This document shows, in pieces, positions 1-4,980 of a DNA stretch of 7,009 nt. Both the position numbers and the translations under genes were made by a program. The stretch's first letter is position 1. Each line of letters begins with the position of its first letter. Source of the DNA: Pseudomonadota bacterium (GTDB lineage: Bacteria > Pseudomonadota > Alphaproteobacteria > Acetobacterales > Acetobacteraceae); assembly GCA_021807465.1 (NCBI GenBank), contig JAKBCX010000075.1, positions 1-7,009 of the forward strand, in the 5' to 3' direction. The notes below the pieces were generated by a model. It saw nothing but the letters and a program-made list of their open reading frames with translations, did not search any database and was not told the DNA's origin.

Positions 1-281
1 AGGCGGCGGAACAGGCGGGCGGGGTTTTTAAGGGCCGCCGCCACCGCATGGGTGCCATACAGCCATACCGCGCCAGAGGGCGTGGCAGGCGCGCGGCTCT
101 GGCCGCGCCCCTCGCGCCCGGCTTCGCGCTGCGGCGGGCGGGGGGCGCGCTCCGGCTTGGCCGCGCCGCCGGGCAGGCTCAGGCGGGTTTCGCTGTGCGG
201 GCGCTCGCCATGCGGCTTATCCTGGCGCGGCTTGCCGCCATGGTGGCCAGATTTGGTGCGGGGCGGGTGGTTTCGGCTCAT
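1..281 (-). CDS. rlmB: 23S rRNA (guanosine-2'-O-)-methyltransferase RlmB-like, N-terminal part, cut by window edge
   Basis: The minus strand is open from an ATG at 281-279 to position 1, giving 93 residues and no stop, so the gene continues to the left of the window. Residues 1-70 are a basic, low-complexity stretch rich in Arg, Pro, Gly and His. Residues 73-93 read WLYGTHAVAAALKNPARLFR, which matches the start of the SpoU substrate-binding domain of the TrmH/RlmB family (YG-x-HAV-x-AAL-x-NPxR). The catalytic SPOUT knot lies outside the window. An in-frame TGA sits three codons upstream of the ATG, which fixes this as the earliest start; no strong Shine-Dalgarno is visible. RlmB 2'-O-methylates a guanosine in domain V of 23S rRNA. 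The gene is divergent from tRNA-Tyr, a neighbourhood common in alphaproteobacteria. Inferred: RlmB rather than another TrmH paralogue, because of position and the disordered N-terminal extension. Confidence 0.82.
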   Translation of the reverse strand, partial: MSRNHPPRTKSGHHGGKPRQDKPHGERPHSETRLSLPGGAAKPERAPRPPQREAGREGRGQSRAPATPSGAVWLYGTHAVAAALKNPARLFRR

Positions 282-309
282 GCGGCTTCACTATCCGCCC
301 GCCCTTGCG

Positions 310-338
310 TTGACAACCGCGCCGGATTCGGGGCAAAG
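310..338 (+). promoter_or_regulatory. Putative sigma-70 promoter of tRNA-Tyr
   Basis: A perfect -35 hexamer TTGACA lies at 310-315. With a 17-base spacer the -10 position falls at 333-338 (GCAAAG), a poor match to TATAAT. Alphaproteobacterial -10 elements are often degenerate. Transcription would start near 345, just upstream of the tRNA at 350. The -35 assignment is from sequence; promoter activity is inferred. Confidence 0.42.
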
Positions 339-349
339 GCAGCCCATAC

Positions 350-435
350 GGAAGGGTGCCCGAGTGGCTAAAGGGGACGGACTGTAAATCCGTTGGCGTG
401 CGCCTACGTTGGTTCGAATCCAACCCCTTCCACCA
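350..435 (+). tRNA. tRNA-Tyr (anticodon GTA)
   Basis: Full class II tRNA of 86 nt. The acceptor stem pairs 350-356 (GGAAGGG) with 425-431 (CCCTTCC). The discriminator A is at 432 and CCA is encoded at 433-435. The anticodon stem pairs 377-381 with 389-393 around the loop CTGTAAA, placing the anticodon GTA at 384-386. A long variable arm follows, as expected for tRNA-Tyr, and the T arm carries GTTGG-TTCGAAT-CCAAC. It reads UAU and UAC codons. The gene is divergent from rlmB and is followed with no gap by a large palindrome whose first bases overlap the CCA. Confidence 0.98.
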
Positions 436-579
436 ATCCTGCCTCCAAATGCTACTGGGCTGGCCATCTGACGCGCATCTTCTGCGCGCCGGTGCTCGCG
501 TACATTAAGTACGCTGCGCTCCGGTGCTCGAATCTGCACGCCAGCTGACTCAGCCCAGCGCATTTTGAAGCAGGATTGG
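433..579. repeat. Large imperfect palindromic element abutting the tRNA-Tyr 3' end
   Basis: An inverted repeat about 147 bp long is centred on base 506. Outer arms: CCAATCCTGC (433-442) pairs with GCAGGATTGG (570-579), followed by mostly paired CTCCAAATGCTACTGGGCT (443-461) against AGCCCAGCGCATTTTGA. Pairing continues imperfectly through 462-480. The apex is a perfect 6-bp stem GCGTAC (498-503) / GTACGC (509-514) with loop ATTAA. Flanking the apex, an 18-mer occurs twice in direct orientation (481-498 and 513-530, 16 of 18 identical, both ending CCGGTGCTCG), so this part is a direct repeat rather than a paired stem. The size and structure suggest a dispersed intergenic palindrome of the REP/ERIC/MITE-like kind. 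It could also act as a tRNA terminator: the T-run at 587-590 lies 7 bp beyond it. No protein is encoded here. Confidence 0.85.
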
Positions 580-664
580 CGCAACGTTTTGGGTACATGC
601 GGGGTGATTGAAACGGGCCGGGGGTGCGCTTAGGTCAGCCGGATCGTGTCACGGAGTTTGCGTC

Positions 665-1048
665 ATGGCCGCGCAGCTTAATCACACCATTGTCTGGTGC
701 TCGAACCAGGGCGTTTCGTCGAAATTTCTGGCGGACATACTCGGCCGGCCGGCGCCTTCGCGCTTCTCGCATTTCGATGTTGTGGAGCTGGATAATGGCG
801 TCTCGCTGGATTTTGCCGATGCTGAGGGGCCAATCCGGCCGCAGCATTATGCCTTCCTCATCGGCGAGGAGGATTTCGGCGCCGTTTTTGCCCGGTTGAA
901 AGCGCGCGGGCTGGAATACTGGGCCGACCCGATGCGCAAACGGCCCGGCGAGATCAACCGCAATGATAGCGGGCGCGGGGTTTATTTTCTCGACCCGGAC
1001 GGGCACATTCTTGAGGTGATCACCCGGCCTTATGGCAGTGGAGGCTGA
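665..1048 (+). CDS. VOC (glyoxalase/bleomycin-resistance fold) family protein
   Basis: A 127-residue protein, the usual length of a single-chain vicinal oxygen chelate (VOC) protein with two beta-alpha-beta-beta-beta modules. The first module opens with LNHTIVWCSN (His7). The second opens with QHYAFLIGEEDF (His61) and ends with GRGVYFLDPDGHILEVITRPY (Glu117), the classic glyoxalase C-terminal signature. His7, His61 and Glu117 are plausible metal ligands by family analogy. VOC members include glyoxalase I, extradiol dioxygenases, fosfomycin-modifying enzymes and drug-binding proteins; the substrate here cannot be assigned. The ATG at 665 was chosen because GGAG at 653-656 lies 8 bases upstream and the VOC fold starts immediately after it. 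The frame stays open to a TTG at 608, but those extra residues look non-coding. The gene stands alone between two tRNA genes and is followed by a GC-rich hairpin. Confidence 0.88.
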   Translation: MAAQLNHTIVWCSNQGVSSKFLADILGRPAPSRFSHFDVVELDNGVSLDFADAEGPIRPQHYAFLIGEEDFGAVFARLKARGLEYWADPMRKRPGEINRNDSGRGVYFLDPDGHILEVITRPYGSGG

Positions 1049-1051
1049 AAC

Positions 1052-1082
1052 GCGCCGGGCGGGGTTTACTACCCCCCGGCGC
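1052..1082 (+). terminator. GC-rich stem-loop after the VOC gene
   Basis: GCGCCGGG (1052-1059) pairs perfectly with CCCGGCGC (1075-1082). After a bulged C the stem extends with GGG against CCC, closing a loop around TTTACTA. It begins 4 bases after the VOC stop codon. There is no T-run behind it, so it may be an inefficient or Rho-assisted terminator, or an mRNA 3' end stabiliser, before tRNA-Gly. Confidence 0.5.
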
Positions 1083-1103
1083 TTGCCGTATCGGTAGCGG
1101 CAC

Positions 1104-1177
1104 GCGGGTGTAGCTCAATGGTAGAGTCCCAGCCTTCCAAGCTGGCTGTGCGGGTTCGATTCCCGTCACCCGCTCCA
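1104..1177 (+). tRNA. tRNA-Gly (anticodon TCC)
   Basis: A 74-nt class I tRNA. The acceptor stem pairs 1104-1110 (GCGGGTG) with 1167-1173 (CACCCGC). The discriminator is T1174 and CCA is encoded at 1175-1177. The anticodon stem CCAGC (1129-1133) / GCTGG (1141-1145) encloses CTTCCAA, so the anticodon TCC is at 1136-1138 and reads GGA and GGG codons. The T loop TTCGATT is standard. I see no convincing promoter in the 55 bases between the VOC stop and this tRNA, so it may be read from upstream or use a degenerate promoter. Confidence 0.97.
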
Positions 1178-1282
1178 GCCCTCCAGACATAAAAGACGGC
1201 CGGACCGCGCATGGCAGCCAAAAATCATGGCCGGCCAGACCGGTGAAGCTGGCCTAAAACCCGCGCCGCTGATACCCGGCAC
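1178..1282. other. Gene-free spacer with competing inverted repeats where tuf is often found
   Basis: No credible ORF is present between tRNA-Gly and the promoter-like site upstream of tRNA-Trp. Two inverted repeats share bases: GGCCGG (1198-1203) can pair with CCGGCC (1231-1236), while GGCCAG (1233-1238) can pair with CTGGCC (1249-1254), the latter followed by TAAAA. The two stems overlap at 1233-1236, so they exclude each other. The downstream hairpin could terminate tRNA-Gly transcription. In many alphaproteobacteria a tuf gene (EF-Tu) sits between tRNA-Gly and tRNA-Trp; here there is none, and no EF-Tu-like peptide fragment is recognisable. Confidence 0.45.
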
Positions 1283-1311
1283 TTGACATTGGGCGCGCCA
1301 GAGTGTGGAAG
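1283..1311 (+). promoter_or_regulatory. Putative sigma-70 promoter for tRNA-Trp, secE and nusG
   Basis: A perfect TTGACA lies at 1283-1288, preceded by AC as in the CTTGAC -35 element preferred in alphaproteobacteria. With a 17-base spacer the -10 is TGGAAG at 1306-1311, which is weak. A start near 1318 would give a 17-base leader before the tRNA at 1335. It is the only strong -35 upstream of the tRNA-Trp/secE/nusG unit in this window. Confidence 0.45.
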
Positions 1312-1334
1312 GCGCTTTCCGTGCTGGTACGGAT

Positions 1335-1411
1335 AGGGGCGTAGCTCAATTGGCTAGAGCGCCGGTCTCCAAAACCGGAGGTTGAGAGTTCGAGACCCTC
1401 CGCCCCTGCCA
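1335..1411 (+). tRNA. tRNA-Trp (anticodon CCA)
   Basis: A 77-nt class I tRNA. The acceptor stem pairs 1335-1341 (AGGGGCG) with 1401-1407 (CGCCCCT). The discriminator is G1408 and CCA is encoded at 1409-1411. The anticodon stem CCGGT (1362-1366) / ACCGG (1374-1378) encloses CTCCAAA, placing the anticodon CCA at 1369-1371. The D loop and the T loop (TTCGAGA) are normal. It lies 42 bp upstream of secE, the standard bacterial tRNA-Trp/secE/nusG order, and probably shares their transcript. Confidence 0.98.
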
Positions 1412-1442
1412 TCCCATCCAGCATGTGCATGGCTTCTGTCTC

Positions 1443-1446
1443 GGAG
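1443..1446 (+). promoter_or_regulatory. Ribosome binding site supporting the TTG start of secE
   Basis: GGAG at 1443-1446 lies 7 bases before TTG at 1454-1456. No ATG or GTG exists in the secE frame between the tRNA and the conserved protein start, so this site decides the start codon. Confidence 0.7.
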
Positions 1447-1453
1447 TTCGGTT

Positions 1454-1648
1454 TTGGCGTTCAACCTGGTGAAATTTGCGCGCGATGTGCGGGCCGAGGC
1501 GGGCAAGACCACCTGGCCGTCGCGCAAGGAGACCCTGCAGACCACGGGACTCGTGCTCGCCATGGTGTTCGTCACGGCCATGTTCTTCCTCGCGGTCGAT
1601 CAGATTATCGGCGCTGGCATGCGCCTGCTGTTCGGCGTTGGTTCTTAG
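1454..1648 (+). CDS. secE: Preprotein translocase subunit SecE
   Basis: A 64-residue single-span inner-membrane protein of the SecYEG translocon, which clamps SecY and is needed for protein export. Residues 4-30 form the cytoplasmic amphipathic helix, with the family hallmark KTTWPSRKET at 18-27. The membrane segment is about 32-56 (GLVLAMVFVTAMFFLAVDQII). The short length is typical of bacteria with one-span SecE; E. coli SecE has three spans. The start is TTG at 1454, backed by GGAG 7 bases upstream. The longer open frame begins inside tRNA-Trp and cannot be the real start. nusG follows after 11 bp, the classic secE-nusG operon. Confidence 0.95.
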   Translation: MAFNLVKFARDVRAEAGKTTWPSRKETLQTTGLVLAMVFVTAMFFLAVDQIIGAGMRLLFGVGS

Positions 1649-1659
1649 GGAATTTATTG

Positions 1660-2190
1660 ATGGCCAAGCGCTGGTACGTGCTGCATGTCTATTCGGGCTT
1701 CGAGAAGAAGATCTCGCAGCAGATTAAGGAACAGGCCGAGCTGAAGGGCCTCTCGGACGCGATCGGCGAGATTGTGGTGCCGTCGGAAGAGGTGACCGAG
1801 GTGCGCCGCGCCCAGAAGGTGAATACCGAGCGCAAATTCTTCCCCGGCTATGTGCTCATCCACATGGAAATGAGCGACGATGCCTGGCATCTGGTGAAGG
1901 ATGTGCCGAAGGTGACGGGCTTTCTGGGCAACAAGAACAAGCCCAGCCCCATTTCCGACGCCGAGGCCGAGCGCATTATGAAGCAGCAGCAGGAAGGCAC
2001 GGAAACGCGCCGCCCGGCCGTGATCTTCGAGGTGGGCGAGCAGGTGCGCGTGGCCGATGGGCCGTTCACCAGCTTTAACGGCGTGGTGGAAGAGGTGGAC
2101 GAGGAGAAGGCCCGCGTGAAGGTGATGGTCTCGATCTTCGGCCGGCCGACGCCAGTGGATTTGGAATACGCGCAGGTGGAGAAGCTCTGA
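1660..2190 (+). CDS. nusG: Transcription termination/antitermination factor NusG
   Basis: A 176-residue protein, the usual NusG length. It binds the RNA polymerase clamp, raises processivity, links transcription to ribosomes through S10 and stimulates Rho termination. The NGN domain covers about residues 4-110: RWYVLHVYSGFEKKI at 4-18, then ERKFFPGYVLIHMEM at 57-71, the highly conserved polymerase-binding core, and VTGFLG at 85-90. A charged linker leads to the KOW domain at about 123-176, with VRVADGPFTSFNGVVEEVD at 129-147. The ATG at 1660 is preceded by TTAGGGA, with AGGG about 9 bases upstream. The frame is open to 1423, but that extension overlaps secE in another frame and is not conserved sequence. 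In most bacteria rplK follows nusG directly; here an efflux operon does. Confidence 0.97.
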   Translation: MAKRWYVLHVYSGFEKKISQQIKEQAELKGLSDAIGEIVVPSEEVTEVRRAQKVNTERKFFPGYVLIHMEMSDDAWHLVKDVPKVTGFLGNKNKPSPISDAEAERIMKQQQEGTETRRPAVIFEVGEQVRVADGPFTSFNGVVEEVDEEKARVKVMVSIFGRPTPVDLEYAQVEKL

Positions 2191-2258
2191 CGCGCTTGTA
2201 ATCAGCGCCTGGACGCCCATCTGCAGCGTTGCTGCGGACAAAGATAAGGTGTTCTAGT
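2191..2258 (+). other. nusG to emrA spacer with two small hairpins
   Basis: The 68-bp gap holds GCGCT-TGTAATC-AGCGC soon after the nusG stop and GCAGC-GTT-GCTGC just before emrA. Both stems are only 5 bp and neither is followed by a T-run, so a terminator is not convincing. No good -35/-10 pair is visible. The efflux genes may be read through from nusG or use a degenerate promoter. Confidence 0.35.
2246..2249 (+). promoter_or_regulatory. Ribosome binding site supporting the TTG start of emrA
   Basis: AAGG within ATAAGGT lies 9 bases before TTG at 2259-2261. The other in-frame candidate, TTG at 2229, has no such motif in front of it and would sit inside the GCAGC-GTT-GCTGC hairpin region. Confidence 0.5.
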
Positions 2259-3257
2259 TTGGCTATCTCGAATGTTGCGAAGCGGGGGCTGGGGATAGCC
2301 GCCGCGGTTTTGGCTGTTGCCGCGCTTATTGTCTGGCTCATCCATTATATCCTTGTTGGTCAATATTTTGCCGAAACCGATGACGCCTATCTGGCCGCGG
2401 ATTCGAGCCTGATCGCGGCCAAGATCAGCGGCTACGTCACGAAAGTGGCGGTGCTGCAGGACGAGCCGGTGAAGAAAGGCCAGCTTCTGGCCGTGATTGA
2501 CCCCGCCGATTACGAGAACGCGCTGAAAGAGGCCGGGGCCGCCGTGGCCAATGACCGTGCGGCCCTGGCGCTGCAGCAGGCCAAAATCGCCGCCGCCCAG
2601 GCCACGCTGCGCGGCGATGAGGCGAATGAGGAATTCGCCGCGCGCAACGAGCGGCGCTATGCCAGCCTGACCGCCACGGGCGCCAGTACCAGGCAGCAGG
2701 TGGAGCAGGCTAGCACGGCGCTAGCCGAGGCCAAGGCCCAGAACGCGGCGGATAAGGCGAATTTGCAGGCGGCGCAGGCCGAGCTTGGCGTGTTGCGGGC
2801 GGGGCTGACGCGGGATGAGGCGCGCATGGCCCAGGCCCGGCTCAACCTCTCGCACACGCGCATTGTGGCGCCGTTCGACGGCGTGGTGGGCAATAAGACC
2901 GTGGCGGTGGGCGATTATTTGCAGCCCGGCGCGCAGATCATGGCCGTTGTGCCGCTCTCTCAGGTCTATATCGTCGCCAATTACAAAGAGACGCAGATTA
3001 CCAATATCCGGCCTGGGCAGAAGGTGGATGTGACCGTGGATGCGTTCCCGAATTTGAAGGTGACGGGCCATGTGGATAGCATTTTCCCGGCCTCGGGCCA
3101 GGAATTTGCCCTGTTGCCGCCGGATAATGCCACGGGCAATTTCACCAAGATTGTGCAGCGCGTGCCGGTGAAGATCATGCTTAACCTCACCCCGGCGCTG
3201 ATTGGCAAGCTCAGGCCCGGCATGTCTGTGGAAACTGAAATAGACACGCGCCCATGA
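2259..3257 (+). CDS. emrA: EmrA/HlyD-family membrane fusion (periplasmic adaptor) protein
   Basis: A 332-residue adaptor that would link an inner-membrane transporter to an outer-membrane channel. Residues 1-10 are cytoplasmic and a membrane anchor lies at about 11-34. TDDAYLAADSS at 40-50 and the first half of the lipoyl-like domain (KISGYVTKVAVLQDEPVKKG, 55-74) match EmrA/HlyD. An Ala/Gln-rich alpha-helical hairpin spans about 83-198, with a central break near TATGAST at 138-144. The second lipoyl half is RIVAPFDGVVGNKTVAVGDYL (201-221). The beta-barrel region includes VYIVANYKETQI (236-247) and RPGQKVDVTVDAFP (251-264), and the C-terminus has LRPGMSVETEID. TTG at 2259 was chosen over the TTG at 2229 because of the AAGG ahead of it. 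The gene overlaps the transporter gene by ATGA, so translation is coupled. No TolC-type gene is present. Confidence 0.92.
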   Translation: MAISNVAKRGLGIAAAVLAVAALIVWLIHYILVGQYFAETDDAYLAADSSLIAAKISGYVTKVAVLQDEPVKKGQLLAVIDPADYENALKEAGAAVANDRAALALQQAKIAAAQATLRGDEANEEFAARNERRYASLTATGASTRQQVEQASTALAEAKAQNAADKANLQAAQAELGVLRAGLTRDEARMAQARLNLSHTRIVAPFDGVVGNKTVAVGDYLQPGAQIMAVVPLSQVYIVANYKETQITNIRPGQKVDVTVDAFPNLKVTGHVDSIFPASGQEFALLPPDNATGNFTKIVQRVPVKIMLNLTPALIGKLRPGMSVETEIDTRP

Positions 3258-4846
3258 GCCAGGCCGCCGCCAGCGTGGCCGCCGGGGGTGAGGCGGCGCC
3301 AATACCGCTGAAGAACCGCATCGCCGTATTCGGCGCGCTGATTGGCGCCTTCATGGCGGTGCTCAACATCCAGGTGGTCAACACCTCGCTGCCCGATATT
3401 CAGGGCGGCATCGGCGCCGGGCTGGATAATGGCGGGTGGATCTCCACATCGTATCTGGTGGGGGAGATCATCGTCATCCCGCTTTCGGGCTGGCTCTCCA
3501 ACGTGTTCTCGCTGCGGCGCTATCTCATCATCAACACTGCCCTGTTCCTGTTCTTCTCGGTGGCGTGCGGGCTGACGACCAATTTTACCGAGATGGTGGT
3601 GCTGCGCGCGCTGCAGGGGTTTTCCGGCGGGGTGCTGATTCCCTTAGCACTTCTATGCGTTATCATCCTGCTGCCAGAGCGGGCGCGGCCCATAGGGTTC
3701 TCGGCTTTTGCGCTTACAGCTACCTTTGCCCCGGCCATCGGCCCCACAATAGGCGGCGCCATTACCGATATGTATGGCTGGCGGTATATTTTCTTCCTTA
3801 ACCTCGTTCCCGGCGCGGTGATGCTCACATCTCTGTTCTGGGCGCTGGCGCCTTCGCCCATGCGGCTGGGTGAGTTCTGGCGCGGCGATTGGTGGGGCGT
3901 GGTTACCATGGCCGTGGGGCTAAGCACGCTGCAGGTGGTGCTGGAGGAGGGCAATAAGGATGACTGGTTCGGCTCGCCCTTCATCACGCATTTAAGCATC
4001 ATCTCGGCCGTGTCGCTCGCCCTGTTTCTCGTTCAGGAATTCAGGCCGGGCAACAAGGCGCCGCTGGTTAATTTGCGGCTGTTCGCGCGGCGCAATTTTG
4101 GCGTGGTCAGCATCTCCAACGGGTTGCTGGGCTTTACACTTTATTCGGCGGTCTATCTTATCCCGCTTTATCTGGCCGAGGCGCATGGCTACAGCGCGGC
4201 GCAAGCGGGCATGGTGATGCTGTGGATCGGCCTGCCGCAGCTTGTCATCATCCCGTTCATGCCGCTGCTCATGCGCCATATCGACCCGCGCTATTTGCTG
4301 GGCTTCGGCTTCGGACTGTTCGCGGTGAGTTTGTTCATGAACATGAATCTTGGCCCCAACGATGCCGGTCCGCAAATGCTCATCCCCAACCTTATCCGCG
4401 CCATGGGCCAGGCCTGCGTGTTTCCGCCCATTACCATGATCGCGACCGCCGGCATCGCGCCGCAGGATTCTGGCTCGGCCTCGGTGCTGTTCAATATGCT
4501 GCGCAATTTGGGCGGGGCGGTGGGCATTGCCATGGTAGAAACCTTTGTCACCAACCGCGAGAAATTCCACTCCGCCATTATCAACCCCTCGGTCAGCCTG
4601 CTCAACCCGGCCACCCAGGCGCGGCTGGCGGATTTGCAGGCCTATTTCGAGGCGCATGGCATGACCAGCCCAGCGGGCGCGCGCGAGCAGGCCATTCAGG
4701 CGCTGGGCAGGCTGGTACATCTGCAGGCCAGCTATTTTGCCTATGGCGATGCGTTCGCCATGCTGGGCGCGGCAATGACGGTGGCATGCATCAGCACTTT
4801 TTTCCTGGCCAGGATAAAGGGGCAGGGCGCGCCCGGCGGGCATTGA
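3254..4846 (+). CDS. emrB: DHA2-family MFS transporter, EmrB type (drug:H+ antiporter)
   Basis: A 530-residue inner-membrane protein, the usual DHA2 size, predicted to have 14 membrane spans. It would export drugs or other hydrophobic compounds using the proton gradient and pass them to the adaptor encoded just upstream. TM1 ends in LNIQVVNTSLPDIQ (37-50), where Asn38 stands in for the Asp often seen in DHA2 proteins. A divergent motif A is GWLSNVFSLRRY (79-90). Motif B centres on Arg118 (VLRALQGFSGG). The antiporter motif C-like stretch is FAPAIGPTIGGAITD (158-172). A long hydrophilic loop at about 427-490 precedes the last span, as in EmrB. The ATG overlaps the emrA stop by 4 bp and has no clear Shine-Dalgarno of its own, pointing to coupling. 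The substrate is unknown. Codons 131-166 are unlike the rest of the gene. Confidence 0.93.
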   Translation: MSQAAASVAAGGEAAPIPLKNRIAVFGALIGAFMAVLNIQVVNTSLPDIQGGIGAGLDNGGWISTSYLVGEIIVIPLSGWLSNVFSLRRYLIINTALFLFFSVACGLTTNFTEMVVLRALQGFSGGVLIPLALLCVIILLPERARPIGFSAFALTATFAPAIGPTIGGAITDMYGWRYIFFLNLVPGAVMLTSLFWALAPSPMRLGEFWRGDWWGVVTMAVGLSTLQVVLEEGNKDDWFGSPFITHLSIISAVSLALFLVQEFRPGNKAPLVNLRLFARRNFGVVSISNGLLGFTLYSAVYLIPLYLAEAHGYSAAQAGMVMLWIGLPQLVIIPFMPLLMRHIDPRYLLGFGFGLFAVSLFMNMNLGPNDAGPQMLIPNLIRAMGQACVFPPITMIATAGIAPQDSGSASVLFNMLRNLGGAVGIAMVETFVTNREKFHSAIINPSVSLLNPATQARLADLQAYFEAHGMTSPAGAREQAIQALGRLVHLQASYFAYGDAFAMLGAAMTVACISTFFLARIKGQGAPGGH

Positions 4847-4850
4847 GGGC

Positions 4851-4900
4851 GGCGCCATTTTGCGCATTGCGCGGAATTGTTTGACGTAGCGCATGGCGCC
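4851..4900 (+). repeat. Inverted repeat downstream of emrB
   Basis: GGCGCCAT (4851-4858) is exactly complementary to ATGGCGCC (4893-4900), with a 34-base interior that includes GCGCATTGCGC (4862-4872). It starts 4 bases after the emrB stop. TTGATTTT follows shortly after (4905-4912), so a weak terminator of the efflux operon is possible. Confidence 0.45.
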
Positions 4901-4909
4901 ATGGTTGAT
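4881..4909 (+). promoter_or_regulatory. Weak candidate promoter in the phaB leader
   Basis: TTGACG (4881-4886) is one mismatch from the -35 consensus; a 17-base spacer gives GTTGAT (4904-4909) as the -10. A second possible -10, CTTAAT at 4987-4992, lies inside a short palindrome but has no good -35. The reductase gene should have its own promoter in this leader, but which site is used is uncertain. Confidence 0.25.
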
Positions 4910-4941
4910 TTTGCCCTGAAAACTTGTTCCGATGGGTTTGT

Positions 4942-4972
4942 GCGCTTGCGCCGGAAACGCCGGTGTAAGCGC
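4942..4972 (+). repeat. Symmetric hairpin in the phaB leader
   Basis: GCGCTT (4942-4947) pairs with AAGCGC (4967-4972); after a 3x3 internal loop, CCGG (4951-4954) pairs with CCGG (4960-4963) around AAACG. It lies between the emrB end and the reductase gene. It could be an operator or an RNA structure in the leader. Confidence 0.5.
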
Positions 4973-4980
4973 ATGAATGG

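Noticed and set aside
48..387. Two plus-strand ORFs of 107 and 111 residues at the left edge
   Set aside because: They are antisense to the recognisable rlmB N-terminus, have no family features, and the second runs into tRNA-Tyr.
433..579. CRISPR or tandem-repeat array next to tRNA-Tyr
   Set aside because: There are only two direct copies of an 18-mer, inside one palindrome; no regular repeat-spacer pattern and no cas genes.
291..584. Minus-strand ORF of 97 residues across tRNA-Tyr and the palindrome
   Set aside because: The segment GWIRTNVGARQRIYSPSPLATRAPF is the antisense translation of tRNA-Tyr, a well-known spurious ORF, and the rest is the palindrome read through.
350..1177. Integrative element attached at a tRNA gene
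   Set aside because: No integrase gene and no second copy of the tRNA 3' end (att duplication) is present in the window; only the palindrome's arm overlaps the CCA.
1423..2190. 255-residue ORF that would extend NusG by 79 residues
   Set aside because: The extension covers secE in another frame and resembles no NusG N-terminus; nusG has a good ATG at 1660 directly ahead of the conserved KRWYVLHVYSGFE.
2222..2240. Strong terminator between nusG and emrA
   Set aside because: The stem GCAGC-GTT-GCTGC is only 5 bp with a 3-base loop and no T-run, too weak to call.
1654..2241. 195-residue minus-strand ORF opposite nusG
   Set aside because: His/Leu-rich antisense translation of nusG without domain features.
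3992..4894. 300-residue minus-strand ORF opposite emrB
   Set aside because: A shadow ORF from GC-rich third positions, rich in His, Arg and Gln with no recognisable domain, opposite a clear transporter gene.
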